A stretch of DNA of 64,000 nt, taken from Phyllobacterium trifolii (lineage in GTDB: Bacteria > Pseudomonadota > Alphaproteobacteria > Rhizobiales > Rhizobiaceae). Numbering within the stretch: the first letter of the stretch is position 1; every line of letters starts with the position of its first letter. The position numbers and the translations under genes were made by a program. Below, one piece after another: positions 33,082 to 41,917 of this stretch. The stretch lies in the NCBI RefSeq assembly GCF_014192095.1, contig NZ_JACHXN010000010.1:62001-126000 (forward strand). The letters are read 5' to 3'. The notes beneath the pieces were generated by a model. The model did no database searches. It was not told where the DNA came from and was given only the letters and a program-made list of their open reading frames with translations.

Positions 33082-35745
33082 TCATTCCGCCGCAACGATT
33101 TTGCATGCGTCGATAACTCCGCGGATTTCGGCGCGGCAGGACCCGCAATTGGTTCCGGCCTTCAGGCGTTCGCCTATTGCTTCCACAGTCGTGCAACCCT
33201 CATGGGCGGCAGAGGCAATCTCGTTACAGCCGACCGAGAAACAGGCGCAGACAATTGCACCCTTGTCCGGCACATCCTTGCCCGGTCGCCCCGCCAGAAG
33301 CTGGAAGCGTTGTCGCGCATCTGTGAATTGCCGTGCCAGTTGTTCGCTGGCCCAGCTGCGCGAAACTGTCACCGGTTCGCGCGCCACGTAAAGTGCGCCG
33401 AGCAGCCTCTCACCATCGAATGCCGCGATGCGATGCTGATCCTGATGTGTATCGTGGTAGGCAAGCAATTCGATATCCCTCTCTGCCTGAAATAGGTTCC
33501 GCGCGAAGGCGCTCCAGTCCCCAGGCACGCTATGCCCTGCCAGTTCCAGCCGGTAGCCTCCATCCGTCAGGGCCATCGCCCAATATTCCGCATCGGGCAG
33601 AGGCTTATGATGCAATACGGCAAAGCCATACCAGCGGGCAGCGAACGGTTTGACCGCGACGCGTGCCATCTTCAAAGCGGGTTGCCCGGAAACCGGATCG
33701 ACATTGGCGGTAACCAGCCTGTCCACCCGCGCATTGCCGGCAAATTGCCCGTTCCAGTGCATGGGCACGAAGATATTGCCCCTCTCCTGCCGGTCCGTCA
33801 GCAATGCCCGGACGACGATCTTACCATGATCGTTACCGAGTTTGACCAGACTGGCGTCGGCAATGCCCTGCTCTGCGGCATCGAGCGGATTGATCTCGGC
33901 AAAGGGTTCGGCAAAGTGGGCGGAAAGACGCGCGCTTTTTCCTGTGCGGGTCATGGTATGCCAATGATCGCGGACACGGCCGGTATTCAGCGTGAAGGCG
34001 AAGCGCGGATCGATTGCTTCCTCATTCGCCGGTCGCACCGCCACGAAGCGGGCGCGGCGGTCGTCGGTATAGAACTCGCCTTGCCCGAAGAAGCGCTTTT
34101 CGGTCGCGGGCTCATCCCTGCCCTGGGGCCATTGAAATGGCGAAAGTGCATCGTAGTCCGTGTCTACTATGGCGGAGTGCGCGCTGATGTCGAAGTCGCG
34201 TGTGCCGTGATTTCCGTGGCCCGAAAGCGCCGCATGTTCGGCAAAAATCTGCGCTGCGCTTTCATATGGAAAACCAGGGGCAAATCCCATGCGTTGGGCC
34301 ACCTGTGTAACAATCCACCAGTCCGGCTTCGCCTCGCCCGGCAGCGGCAGGAACGCACGCTGCCGGCTAATGCACCGCTCGGAGTTTGTGACGGTGCCAT
34401 CTTTCTCGCCCCAACCGGCCGCCGGCAAAAGCACATCGGCATAGCATGTCGTATCTGTCATCGCATTGATGTCGGAAACAACGACGAAAGGACAGGTTTC
34501 CAAGGCTTCGATGACAAGATCCGCCTCCGGCATAGAATCCACCGGATTGGTCGCCATGATCCATAGCGCCTTGATCTTCCCTGCCCGCGCCGCATCAAAA
34601 AGATCGACAGCCTTCAGTCCCGGCTTCGACGCAATGGTCGGAGCGTCCCAGAACGCCTGCACGAGCTGGCGGTGCCCGGCATTTTCCAGATGCATATGGC
34701 CCGCCAGCATGTTCGCCAATCCGCCAACCTCGCGGCCGCCCATGGCATTGGGCTGACCGGTGATCGAAAACGGCCCCATACCCGGACGACCGATGCGACC
34801 CGTTGCCAGATGGCAGTTGATAATGGCATTGACCTTGTCGGTGCCGCTGGCGGATTGGTTCACACCCTGGCTGTAAACCGTCACGCTTCGCTCGGTTCGC
34901 GTGAACAGTTCAAAAAACGCACGAAGTTCTTCGGGAGAGATCCCGGTCCGTGCGGCAATGCTGCGCAGATCGTGACTGTTGGCGATAGCCAATGCCGCCT
35001 CGAACCCCGACGTGTATCGCTCGACATAATGCCGCTCGACCGCGCCCTGCGCTGCGAGAAACCCGAGCAGACCGACGAACAATGCCGTATCGCCATCCGG
35101 TTTTATTTTGAGATGCATGTCGGCAATATCGGCGGTCACGGTGCGGCGCGGATCGATAAGCACGACGCGCATCTCCGGACGCCTGACCTTTGCAGCGGCG
35201 ATGCGCTGATAGAGCACAGGATGGCACCAGGCAAGATTGGAGCCCGTCAGGACGATGAGATCGGCGAGATCCAGATCCTCATAGGTTCCGGGAACCGTAT
35301 CCGACCCGAAAGCGCGCCTGTGTCCCGCCACCGAAGACGACATGCACAGCCGCGAATTGGTGTCGATATTGGCCGAACCGATAAAGCCCTTCATCAGCTT
35401 GTTGGCGACATAATAATCTTCGGTCAGCAATTGGCCGGAGACATAGAAGGCTACGCTGTCAGGGCCATGTTCGCTTATGGTTTCAGTAAAGCGGCTTGCC
35501 ACGAGATCGAGCGCTGTATCCCAGCTTGCGGGCTGGCCCCCTATCTGCGGTTCGAGCAGCCGCCCCTCCAGATCGAGCGTCTCGCCAAGAGCGGAGCCTT
35601 TCGAGCAAAGACGCCCGAAATTGGCAGGGTGCAGGGGATCACCCTTGATGCGAACCGCTCCGCTCTCCTCCCTTGTGGCGAGAACGCCGCAGCCCACTCC
35701 GCAATAAGCGCAGGTGGTGCGAACGGTAACGGGGGATTCAAGCAT
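33082..35745 (-). CDS. nasA: Assimilatory nitrate reductase, catalytic subunit
   Basis: An 887-residue molybdopterin oxidoreductase reducing nitrate to nitrite in the cytoplasm. The N-terminal [4Fe-4S] motif is CAYCGVGC, with the fourth cysteine in RLCSKG. The Mo-bisMGD domains follow (SRLCMSSSVAGHRRAFGSD, TGSNLAWCHP). The C-terminal tail has a BFD-like [2Fe-2S] domain with CACFSVGC and TNCGSCR, the arrangement of NasA proteins that take electrons from a separate donor. The ATG at 35745 is one base after the nirD stop; it is the last gene of the nrtABC-nirBD-nasA operon. Confidence 0.95.
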   Translation of the reverse strand: MLESPVTVRTTCAYCGVGCGVLATREESGAVRIKGDPLHPANFGRLCSKGSALGETLDLEGRLLEPQIGGQPASWDTALDLVASRFTETISEHGPDSVAFYVSGQLLTEDYYVANKLMKGFIGSANIDTNSRLCMSSSVAGHRRAFGSDTVPGTYEDLDLADLIVLTGSNLAWCHPVLYQRIAAAKVRRPEMRVVLIDPRRTVTADIADMHLKIKPDGDTALFVGLLGFLAAQGAVERHYVERYTSGFEAALAIANSHDLRSIAARTGISPEELRAFFELFTRTERSVTVYSQGVNQSASGTDKVNAIINCHLATGRIGRPGMGPFSITGQPNAMGGREVGGLANMLAGHMHLENAGHRQLVQAFWDAPTIASKPGLKAVDLFDAARAGKIKALWIMATNPVDSMPEADLVIEALETCPFVVVSDINAMTDTTCYADVLLPAAGWGEKDGTVTNSERCISRQRAFLPLPGEAKPDWWIVTQVAQRMGFAPGFPYESAAQIFAEHAALSGHGNHGTRDFDISAHSAIVDTDYDALSPFQWPQGRDEPATEKRFFGQGEFYTDDRRARFVAVRPANEEAIDPRFAFTLNTGRVRDHWHTMTRTGKSARLSAHFAEPFAEINPLDAAEQGIADASLVKLGNDHGKIVVRALLTDRQERGNIFVPMHWNGQFAGNARVDRLVTANVDPVSGQPALKMARVAVKPFAARWYGFAVLHHKPLPDAEYWAMALTDGGYRLELAGHSVPGDWSAFARNLFQAERDIELLAYHDTHQDQHRIAAFDGERLLGALYVAREPVTVSRSWASEQLARQFTDARQRFQLLAGRPGKDVPDKGAIVCACFSVGCNEIASAAHEGCTTVEAIGERLKAGTNCGSCRAEIRGVIDACKIVAAE

Positions 35746-35746
35746 T

Positions 35747-36079
35747 CTATTCCGCCGCCACGGCAGTGCGCTCAAGCAGGGCAAATATCCGCTCGCCATC
35801 GCGCTTTATCGCAATGGTTTTGACGCTGCCCTCATCGGCCCCAAGCGCCTTGCCGGTTTCGAACGAAATCACCCAATTGTGCAGCGGGCAAGTCACCGAA
35901 GCACCATGGACAATCCCTTGGCTCAACGGCCCGCCTTTGTGCGGACAATGATCGTCAATGGCGAAGACCTGATCCTCCATCGTGCGGAATACGGCGATCT
36001 TGCCTTGCGGTGTCATCACACAGCGCGCGCCACGCCGAGGAATATCGTTGAGCGCACCGATTTCAATCCAGTCGTTCAT
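35747..36079 (-). CDS. nirD: Nitrite reductase [NAD(P)H], small subunit
   Basis: A 110-residue Rieske-type protein. The cluster ligands are complete: CPHKGG (Cys45, His47) and CPLHNW (Cys64, His67). NirD pairs with NirB in cytoplasmic ammonia-forming nitrite reductase. It begins 4 bases after the nirB stop. Confidence 0.94.
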   Translation of the reverse strand: MNDWIEIGALNDIPRRGARCVMTPQGKIAVFRTMEDQVFAIDDHCPHKGGPLSQGIVHGASVTCPLHNWVISFETGKALGADEGSVKTIAIKRDGERIFALLERTAVAAE

Positions 36080-36083
36080 GCCC

Positions 36084-38549
36084 TCACTCCGCTGCTTGCT
36101 GGTAAGCTATGGTCGCCATGGGCTGGAACTCGTGCTTGTCCACGCCGGACACTCGCTCGGACCAGGGATCGACCTGCGCAAATTTCTGGCTGAAGACGAA
36201 GCGGTCGAAATACCCCTTGCGCTTATCCGCATCGCCCATGATCTGCCGGCGGATTTCATCGAGGCCGACACGCTTGGCCCATTTATAGATGCGCTCCAGA
36301 TAACGGCCCTGCTCGCGGTACATCTGAGCCAGTGCCACCACGTGCTCCAGCGCCTCATCCTCCGTATGGACAAGTCCCAGAACCTCAGTTCCTTTGATAT
36401 CGAGCCCGGCTGCACCGGCAAAATGAATCTCGAAGCCTGAATCGACGCAGATAATTCCGATGTCCTTGCAGGTCGCCTCGGCGCAATTGCGTGGGCAGCC
36501 GGATACCGCCATTTTCAGTTTGGCTGGCGTCCACGATCCCCACATGAACTTCTCGATGCGGATGCCCAGTCCAGTGGAATCCTGCGTACCGAACCGGCAC
36601 CAGTCCGTCCCGACACAGGTCTTCACGGTGCGCAGACCCTTGGCATAGGCCTGGCCTGAGACGAAGCCAGCCTTGCCAAGATCGGCCCAGACAGCGGGCA
36701 AATCTTCTTTCTTGATGCCGAGCATGTCGATGCGCTGACCACCGGTGACCTTCACCGCCGGTATCTCGAACTTATCGACGACATCGGCGATGGCACGCAG
36801 TTCCTTCGAGCTGGTCATGCCACCCCACATGCGCGGAACGACCGAATAGGTCCCGTCTTTCTGGATATTGGCGTGGACGCGCTCATTGATGAAACGTGAC
36901 TGGTAATCGTCGGCATATTCATCCGGCCAATCCGAGACGAGATAATAGTTCAACGCCGGGCGGCATTTGGCGCAGCCGCAGGAGGTCTTCCACTCAAGCT
37001 CCTGCATCACAGCAGGAATGGATTTCAGACTCTTTGCCTTGATCAGGCGGCGCACATCGTCATGGCCGAGATCGGTACAGCTGCACATGGGCGTGACTGC
37101 GGAAGGGTTATAGCTATCTCCTAATGTCAGCGACAAAAGCTGCTCGACAAGTCCGGTGCAGCTTCCGCAGGAGGCGGAAGCCTTGGTATGTGCACGCACA
37201 TCGTCAAGCGATGTCAGTCCTTTGCCCGTAATGGCGCCGGTGATCTTTCCCTTACAAATGCCGTTGCAACCGCAGATTTCCGCATCATCTGGCAAGGCTG
37301 CAACGGCCGCCATAGGGTCCAGCGGGGACCCTCCCTGATAGGACTGGCCGAAAATCAGGGTCTCGCGCATCTCCGAAATGTCGGTGCGCTTTTTGGTGAG
37401 ATCGTGGAACCAGGCACCATCGGAGGTTTCGCCATATAGAACGGTCCCGATGATGCGGTCATCCTTGAGAACGAGGCGCTTGTAAACGCCCGCAGAGGCA
37501 TCGCGCAACACGATTTCCTGCCGGTCGTCCCCCTCTCCCAGATCGCCGACCGAAAACAAGTTAATGCCGGTGACCTTCAGCTTGGTCGGCGTTTCGCTAT
37601 GGACAAAGGCTGCCTCGCTATTGCCTGCAAGCTGGGCCGCAACCACCCGCGCCATCTCGTAGAGCGGTGCGACAAGTCCGTAGCACTGGCCGCCGACTTC
37701 CGCGCATTCGCCAATGGCAAAAATGTCCGGATCGGATGTACGCATTCCGGCATCCGTGACAATGCCGCGATTGCATTCAAGCCCCGCCTCCTTGGCGAGC
37801 GAACCACTTGGCCGGATGCCCACAGCCATCACCACAAGATCGGCGGGGAGCACCGTCCCGTCGGCAAGCAGGACACCCTCGACTTTCTTTTCCCCGATAA
37901 TCTCCTTGGTGCTGGCTTTGGTGAGGACCTTGATGCCGCGTGCTTCAACCGCCTTCTCGAGGAGATAGCCCGCTGCAGGATCGAGCTGCCGCTCCATCAA
38001 TGTCGGCATGACGTGCAGGACGGTCACGTCCATATCGCGGGATTTGAGTCCAGCCGCCGCTTCGAGACCCAGCAATCCGCCGCCGATGACAATGGCCTTT
38101 GCCCGCGATTGCGCCGCCAGCAGCATTGCCCTGACGTCATCGAGGTCGCGATAGGTCAAAACACCTGGAAGGTTATTGCCAGGCACCGGCAGGATAAAAG
38201 GTAAAGACCCGGTGGCGATCAGAAGCTTGTCGTAGGGTTCGGTCGTTCCCGCATCGGATGTAACCGTTTTGGCAACGCGGTCGATATTGACCACCTTGTG
38301 GCCCTTATACAGCATGATCCCATGCTTGATGTACCAGCCATCGCCATGGATAATGATTTCCTCGAATGCCTTTTCGCCGGAAAGCACCGGCGACAACATG
38401 ATCCGATCATAATTGACACGCGGTTCGGCATTGAAAATCGTCACGTCATAAGCGTCTGGCGCCAGTTCGAACAAATGTTCCAGCGCGCGGCCCGGTGCCA
38501 TGCCGTTGCCAATGATAACCAGCTTCTGCTTTTTCTCAGGTGCTTCCAT
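36084..38549 (-). CDS. nirB: Nitrite reductase [NAD(P)H], large subunit
   Basis: An 821-residue flavo-sirohaem enzyme reducing nitrite to ammonium with six electrons from NAD(P)H. The N-terminal FAD domain starts LVIIGNGMAPGRALEHL. Two BFD-like [2Fe-2S] regions follow (CGCNGICKGK with CGSCTG; CSCTDL with CGCAKCRP). The sirohaem/[4Fe-4S] domain has the cysteine pairs CVGTDWC and CPRNCAEATCKD. I start at the ATG at 38549, with GGAGG 9 bases upstream, separated by one base from the nrtC stop. Confidence 0.95.
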   Translation of the reverse strand: MEAPEKKQKLVIIGNGMAPGRALEHLFELAPDAYDVTIFNAEPRVNYDRIMLSPVLSGEKAFEEIIIHGDGWYIKHGIMLYKGHKVVNIDRVAKTVTSDAGTTEPYDKLLIATGSLPFILPVPGNNLPGVLTYRDLDDVRAMLLAAQSRAKAIVIGGGLLGLEAAAGLKSRDMDVTVLHVMPTLMERQLDPAAGYLLEKAVEARGIKVLTKASTKEIIGEKKVEGVLLADGTVLPADLVVMAVGIRPSGSLAKEAGLECNRGIVTDAGMRTSDPDIFAIGECAEVGGQCYGLVAPLYEMARVVAAQLAGNSEAAFVHSETPTKLKVTGINLFSVGDLGEGDDRQEIVLRDASAGVYKRLVLKDDRIIGTVLYGETSDGAWFHDLTKKRTDISEMRETLIFGQSYQGGSPLDPMAAVAALPDDAEICGCNGICKGKITGAITGKGLTSLDDVRAHTKASASCGSCTGLVEQLLSLTLGDSYNPSAVTPMCSCTDLGHDDVRRLIKAKSLKSIPAVMQELEWKTSCGCAKCRPALNYYLVSDWPDEYADDYQSRFINERVHANIQKDGTYSVVPRMWGGMTSSKELRAIADVVDKFEIPAVKVTGGQRIDMLGIKKEDLPAVWADLGKAGFVSGQAYAKGLRTVKTCVGTDWCRFGTQDSTGLGIRIEKFMWGSWTPAKLKMAVSGCPRNCAEATCKDIGIICVDSGFEIHFAGAAGLDIKGTEVLGLVHTEDEALEHVVALAQMYREQGRYLERIYKWAKRVGLDEIRRQIMGDADKRKGYFDRFVFSQKFAQVDPWSERVSGVDKHEFQPMATIAYQQAAE

Positions 38550-38550
38550 C

Positions 38551-39348
38551 TCACGCAGCCTCCACAAGCCGATGACGTTCGTAGAGGAACTTCAGCACTG
38601 CCGAGCGGCAGCGAATATAGGTAGCATCCGACGCGAGTTCGATGCGGCGGCGCGGACGAACAAGCGGTACGTCCAGGACTTCTCCGATCTTGGCCGATGG
38701 TCCGTTTGTCATCATGACAATGCGATCAGAAAGAAGCACCGCTTCATCCACGTCGTGAGTGATCATCAGTACTGTATTGGCAAGTTCGGCATGAATCTGC
38801 ATCACCTGATCCTGAAGGTGTGCACGTGTCAGTGCGTCAAGAGCCCCAAACGGTTCGTCGAGAAGCAGGACTTTTGGCTCCATCGCCAATGCCCGAGCAA
38901 TGCCGACACGCTGCTTCATGCCGCCCGATACTTCCGACGGGCGCTTGTCCTTGGCATGAACCATCTGAACCAGTTCGAGGTTGCGCATGGTCCACTCATG
39001 CCGCTCGACCCGGCTTTTCGTGCCCGAGAAAACCTTGTCCACGGCCAGTTTGACGTTCTCATAAACTGTCAGCCACGGAAGCAGAGAATGGTTCTGAAAC
39101 ACCACCGCCCGGTCTGGTCCCGGTGCATCGACGACAACGCCCTCAAGAAGCACCACGCCGCGCGTTGCCTCTGTCAGGCCGGCGACAATGTTGAGCAGCG
39201 TCGATTTCCCGCAGCCGGAATGGCCGATAATCGATATGAACTCACCTTTGTCGACGTCGAGGGAGACCTGGTTCAGAACTTGTGTGCTCGCACCACCGCG
39301 ACTGAACACCATGTCGATCTGTTCGAGCGAGAGATAGGGTTTTGACAT
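38551..39348 (-). CDS. nrtC: Nitrate ABC transporter ATPase
   Basis: A 265-residue ATPase: Walker A GHSGCGKST, signature VSGGMKQRVGIARA, Walker B VLLLDEPFGALDA. It resembles the ATPase half of cyanobacterial NrtC/NrtD and rhizobial NasD proteins but lacks an NrtA-like C-terminal sensor domain. The ATG at 39348 is used; the frame extends upstream inside nrtB. It works with NrtB and the NrtA binding protein in nitrate uptake. Confidence 0.93.
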   Translation of the reverse strand: MSKPYLSLEQIDMVFSRGGASTQVLNQVSLDVDKGEFISIIGHSGCGKSTLLNIVAGLTEATRGVVLLEGVVVDAPGPDRAVVFQNHSLLPWLTVYENVKLAVDKVFSGTKSRVERHEWTMRNLELVQMVHAKDKRPSEVSGGMKQRVGIARALAMEPKVLLLDEPFGALDALTRAHLQDQVMQIHAELANTVLMITHDVDEAVLLSDRIVMMTNGPSAKIGEVLDVPLVRPRRRIELASDATYIRCRSAVLKFLYERHRLVEAA

Positions 39349-39359
39349 GATTATTTCCT

Positions 39360-40253
39360 TCAGGCGCTGAGCGTGTTGCGGGTGACGACTTTGGCAATGG
39401 ACGCAATGGCACGATCGAGGAGATAGCCAACAATGCCGACATAGATGAGCGCGAGAATGATGTCGCTCATGCGCGAGGAGTTCCATGCGTCCCAGATGAA
39501 AAAGCCTATGCCGACACCGCCAATGAGCATTTCAGCGGCAACAATGGCGAGCCAGGACAGACCGATGCCGATGCGCAAACCCGTGAAGATGTACGGCGCG
39601 GCGGCCGGGATCATGATCTTGGTGAAATACTCGAACTGATTGAGACGCAGCACCCTTGCAACGTTCCGGTAATCCTGCGGAATATTGCGGATACCAACCG
39701 CCGTATTGATGATGACCGGCCAGATGGCCGTAATGAAGATCACGAAGATTGCCGAGGGGTTGCCGTCCTTGAAAGCTGCCAATGACAGCGGCAGCCAGGC
39801 CAGCGGTGGAACGGTGCGCAAGACCTGGAAGATCGGATCAAGACCGCGCATCGCCCAGTCGCTCTGACCTACCAGCGCACCGAGAGCGATCCCTGCGATG
39901 GCCGCAAGGCAATAGCCGAGGGCCACACGCTTGAGACTGGCGAGGATGTGCCAGAACAAACCTTGGTCGACGCCTTGTCCGACATAGAATGGATGGACAA
40001 TCAATTCCCAGGTTTCGGATACAACGCGCGACGGCGAGGGAACACTCGCCGTTGGCGAGGAGCAAATGACTTCCCAAAGAACCAGCAGAAACGCCAGCGT
40101 TACCAGCGGCGGCAGTATATGTCCTGCAAGGGCGGAGAGCCGCTGCGGGAAGCGCCGCCGAGCAACAGATGATCTGGGAGTGCTCAAAGTCACGACCTTT
40201 GCTTGGGTGTGTGGCTGTTTTTGTGGATTCATCCGTACGGGGCTGGCAATCAT
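39360..40253 (-). CDS. nrtB: Nitrate ABC transporter permease
   Basis: A 297-residue permease. After about 35 polar residues come helices starting ILPPLVTLAFLLVLWEVI; the EAA-type loop (YRNVARVLRLNQFEYFTKIMIPAAAP) contacts NrtC. The hallmark FQVLRTVPPLAWLPLSLAAF of nitrate/sulfonate/taurine permeases is present. The ATG at 40253 (AAGGAA upstream) starts 10 bases after nrtA. Confidence 0.93.
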   Translation of the reverse strand: MIASPVRMNPQKQPHTQAKVVTLSTPRSSVARRRFPQRLSALAGHILPPLVTLAFLLVLWEVICSSPTASVPSPSRVVSETWELIVHPFYVGQGVDQGLFWHILASLKRVALGYCLAAIAGIALGALVGQSDWAMRGLDPIFQVLRTVPPLAWLPLSLAAFKDGNPSAIFVIFITAIWPVIINTAVGIRNIPQDYRNVARVLRLNQFEYFTKIMIPAAAPYIFTGLRIGIGLSWLAIVAAEMLIGGVGIGFFIWDAWNSSRMSDIILALIYVGIVGYLLDRAIASIAKVVTRNTLSA

Positions 40254-40263
40254 ACCGGTTCCT

Positions 40264-41562
40264 TCACGCAAAACGTTTGATGTCGAGGCTGGCGAGATAG
40301 GTCTGCGGGTTGTCCGGGTCGAAGACTTTGCCATCGAAAAAGGTCTCGGCACCTCGCGATGTCGAAGCGGGGACATCCGTTGCGGCAACGCCAAGGGCCG
40401 ATGCCGCCTCGCGCCAGAGATCCTCCCGATTGACCTTGCCAACCAATGCGTTGATGTCCGTATCCGGCGCAAATTTGCCCCATCGGATATTCTCGGTCAG
40501 GAACCATTTTTCATGGCTCTGAAACGGATAAGATGCGTGATCGCGCCAGAATTTCATCAAATGCGGACTGGCCGTCTCGACACGCCCGGAGCCATAGTCA
40601 TAATCGCCCTTCAACCGTCCAGCGATATCGGTAGCGGGAACATTGAACCAGGCGCGCTTGCCGACGATTGCAGCCAGTTCGTCCTTGTTCGCCATATCGT
40701 CAGCCCATTGCTGGGCTTCGAGGACGGCCATTAGCAGCGCCTTGGTCGCAATGGGATTTTTCTCGACCCAATCGGCACGCATGGCGAACGATTTTTCCGG
40801 ATGCTTGGCCCAGATTTCCGCCGTGTTGATTGCTGTGTAACCGATGCCTTGGTTGACAAGCTGCGCATTCCACGGCTCACCCACACAGAAACAGTCCATA
40901 GTACCGACTTTCATGTTGGCAACCATCTGCGGCGGCGGAACCACGATGGTTTCGACATCCTTGTCGGGGTCGATTCCGCCGGCTGCGAGCCAGTAACGAA
41001 TCCAGAGGTCATGTGTACCGCCCGGGAATGTCATTGCGGCCTTGGCTGGGCTGCCCTCTGCCTTCTTCTTGGCAAAAGCCTCTTTCAGCAAACCAGAATC
41101 CGCGCCGACTTTGATATCCGCATAGGCGGCACCAACGGAGATCCCCTGCGCGTCGAGATTGAGCCGCGCGAGAATGACCATCGGTAGAGGCTGATTGTTC
41201 TGGGTCACCTTGCCGGTACTGATAAGGTACGGCATCGGAGTGAGGATATGTGCGCCGTCGATACCGTTACCGGCCGAACCCAATACGAGATTGTCGCGTG
41301 TTGTGCCCCAGGAGGCCTGCTTGACTACCTCGACATCCGGCATGCCATATTTTGCGAACAGACCTTTTTCCTTGGCGACGATCAATGGTGCGGAGTCGGT
41401 GAGCGCAATGAAGCCAAGCGTTGCCTTTGTGGTCTCGGGACCGGCAGCTGCCGCAAAAGCGCCACCAGGAAAAGCAGATTTGGCGGCAGCAAACAGTGCC
41501 AGCGTTCCGCCCGCTTTCAGAAGCTTTCGTCTGTGCATGCCAGTCGACAGAATGTCTTTCAT
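40264..41562 (-). CDS. nrtA: Nitrate ABC transporter, substrate-binding protein
   Basis: A 432-residue binding protein whose N terminus (MHRRKLLKAGGTLALFAAAK) looks like a twin-arginine or long Sec signal, as in other NrtA proteins. The body (IALTDSAPLIVAKEKGLFAKYG, WGTTRDNLVLG, GTMDCFCVGEPWNAQLV) matches periplasmic nitrate/nitrite receptors. The ATG at 41562 follows AGGGGAAA. It is the first gene of the operon, preceded by an antiterminator-type leader and a sigma-54 promoter. NasS, encoded just upstream, is its cytoplasmic paralogue. Confidence 0.94.
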   Translation of the reverse strand: MKDILSTGMHRRKLLKAGGTLALFAAAKSAFPGGAFAAAAGPETTKATLGFIALTDSAPLIVAKEKGLFAKYGMPDVEVVKQASWGTTRDNLVLGSAGNGIDGAHILTPMPYLISTGKVTQNNQPLPMVILARLNLDAQGISVGAAYADIKVGADSGLLKEAFAKKKAEGSPAKAAMTFPGGTHDLWIRYWLAAGGIDPDKDVETIVVPPPQMVANMKVGTMDCFCVGEPWNAQLVNQGIGYTAINTAEIWAKHPEKSFAMRADWVEKNPIATKALLMAVLEAQQWADDMANKDELAAIVGKRAWFNVPATDIAGRLKGDYDYGSGRVETASPHLMKFWRDHASYPFQSHEKWFLTENIRWGKFAPDTDINALVGKVNREDLWREAASALGVAATDVPASTSRGAETFFDGKVFDPDNPQTYLASLDIKRFA

Positions 41563-41608
41563 AGTATTTCCCCTGAAATGCGTCGGCCTTTGCAGCCGGT
41601 TGAGCCAT

Positions 41609-41673
41609 AAAAAAACGCCGCTGGATGGAGTGCATTCCAGGCATACCTGCAGAATGAACTCGCCGAGCGACGT
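41609..41673 (-). terminator. Intrinsic terminator in the nrtA leader (attenuator)
   Basis: On the minus strand ACGTCGCT (41673-41666) pairs with AGCGGCGT across an inner stem-loop (GAGT.CATTC.GCAGG / CCTG.GAATG.ACTC). Seven T residues (41615-41609) end the structure, 46 bases before the nrtA ATG. This is the terminator that NasT-mediated antitermination would have to overcome. Confidence 0.85.
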
Positions 41674-41687
41674 CTGTGTCTTTGAAA

Positions 41688-41732
41688 GCACCCGATGCCG
41701 GTGCCTGCGGTTCCTGTCGTCATTGACGGAAC
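41688..41732 (-). ncRNA. NasT-responsive (ANTAR-type) antiterminator leader RNA
   Basis: The first hairpin (41732-41710) has stems GTTCC-GTC and GAC-A-GGAAC closing a six-base loop AATGAC, with A at position 1 and G at position 4, the rule for ANTAR targets. A second hairpin (GCACC/GGTGC, 41704-41688) follows, but its loop does not obey the rule. The structure begins within a base or two of the start predicted by the sigma-54 promoter and ends just before the terminator. NasT is encoded two genes upstream. Established for NasR/NasT systems; the match here is my reading. Confidence 0.75.
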
Positions 41733-41741
41733 AAAATTATC

Positions 41742-41760
41742 AATGCAAACGGCGTGCCAA
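41742..41760 (-). promoter_or_regulatory. Sigma-54 (RpoN) promoter of nrtABC-nirBD-nasA
   Basis: The minus strand reads TTGGCACGCCGTTTGCATT: a -24 TGGCACG and a -12 TTGCA with the four-base spacing of the consensus. The GG and GC dinucleotides are 12 bases apart. Predicted start is near 41733, at the foot of the ANTAR-type hairpin. Confidence 0.85.
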
Positions 41761-41879
41761 CTCTTAATAAAAACAGCAACTAGCTGAAAAAATTACATAT
41801 TTTTTAGTTTAGCCTTGCAAGAAGCGAGGGGCCTACGAATAATCAAAGCAACAGATTTGTGCAGATAACGTCAGTCGAG

Positions 41880-41914
41880 TGCGAATTTATTGTGCACAGC
41901 ACAAAACATGTGCG
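41880..41914. promoter_or_regulatory. Tandem NtrC-like binding sites upstream of the nrtA promoter
   Basis: Two 17-bp sites resemble TGCAC-N7-GTGCA: TGCGAATTTATTGTGCA (41880-41896; right half perfect) and AGCACAAAACATGTGCG (41898-41914; GCAC-N7-GTGC core). Their centres are 18 bases apart and about 130-150 bases upstream of the -24 element, a normal enhancer distance. They lie just beyond the nasS stop. TTGTGC-ACA-GCACAA overlaps both. Confidence 0.6.
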
Positions 41915-41917
41915 GTC

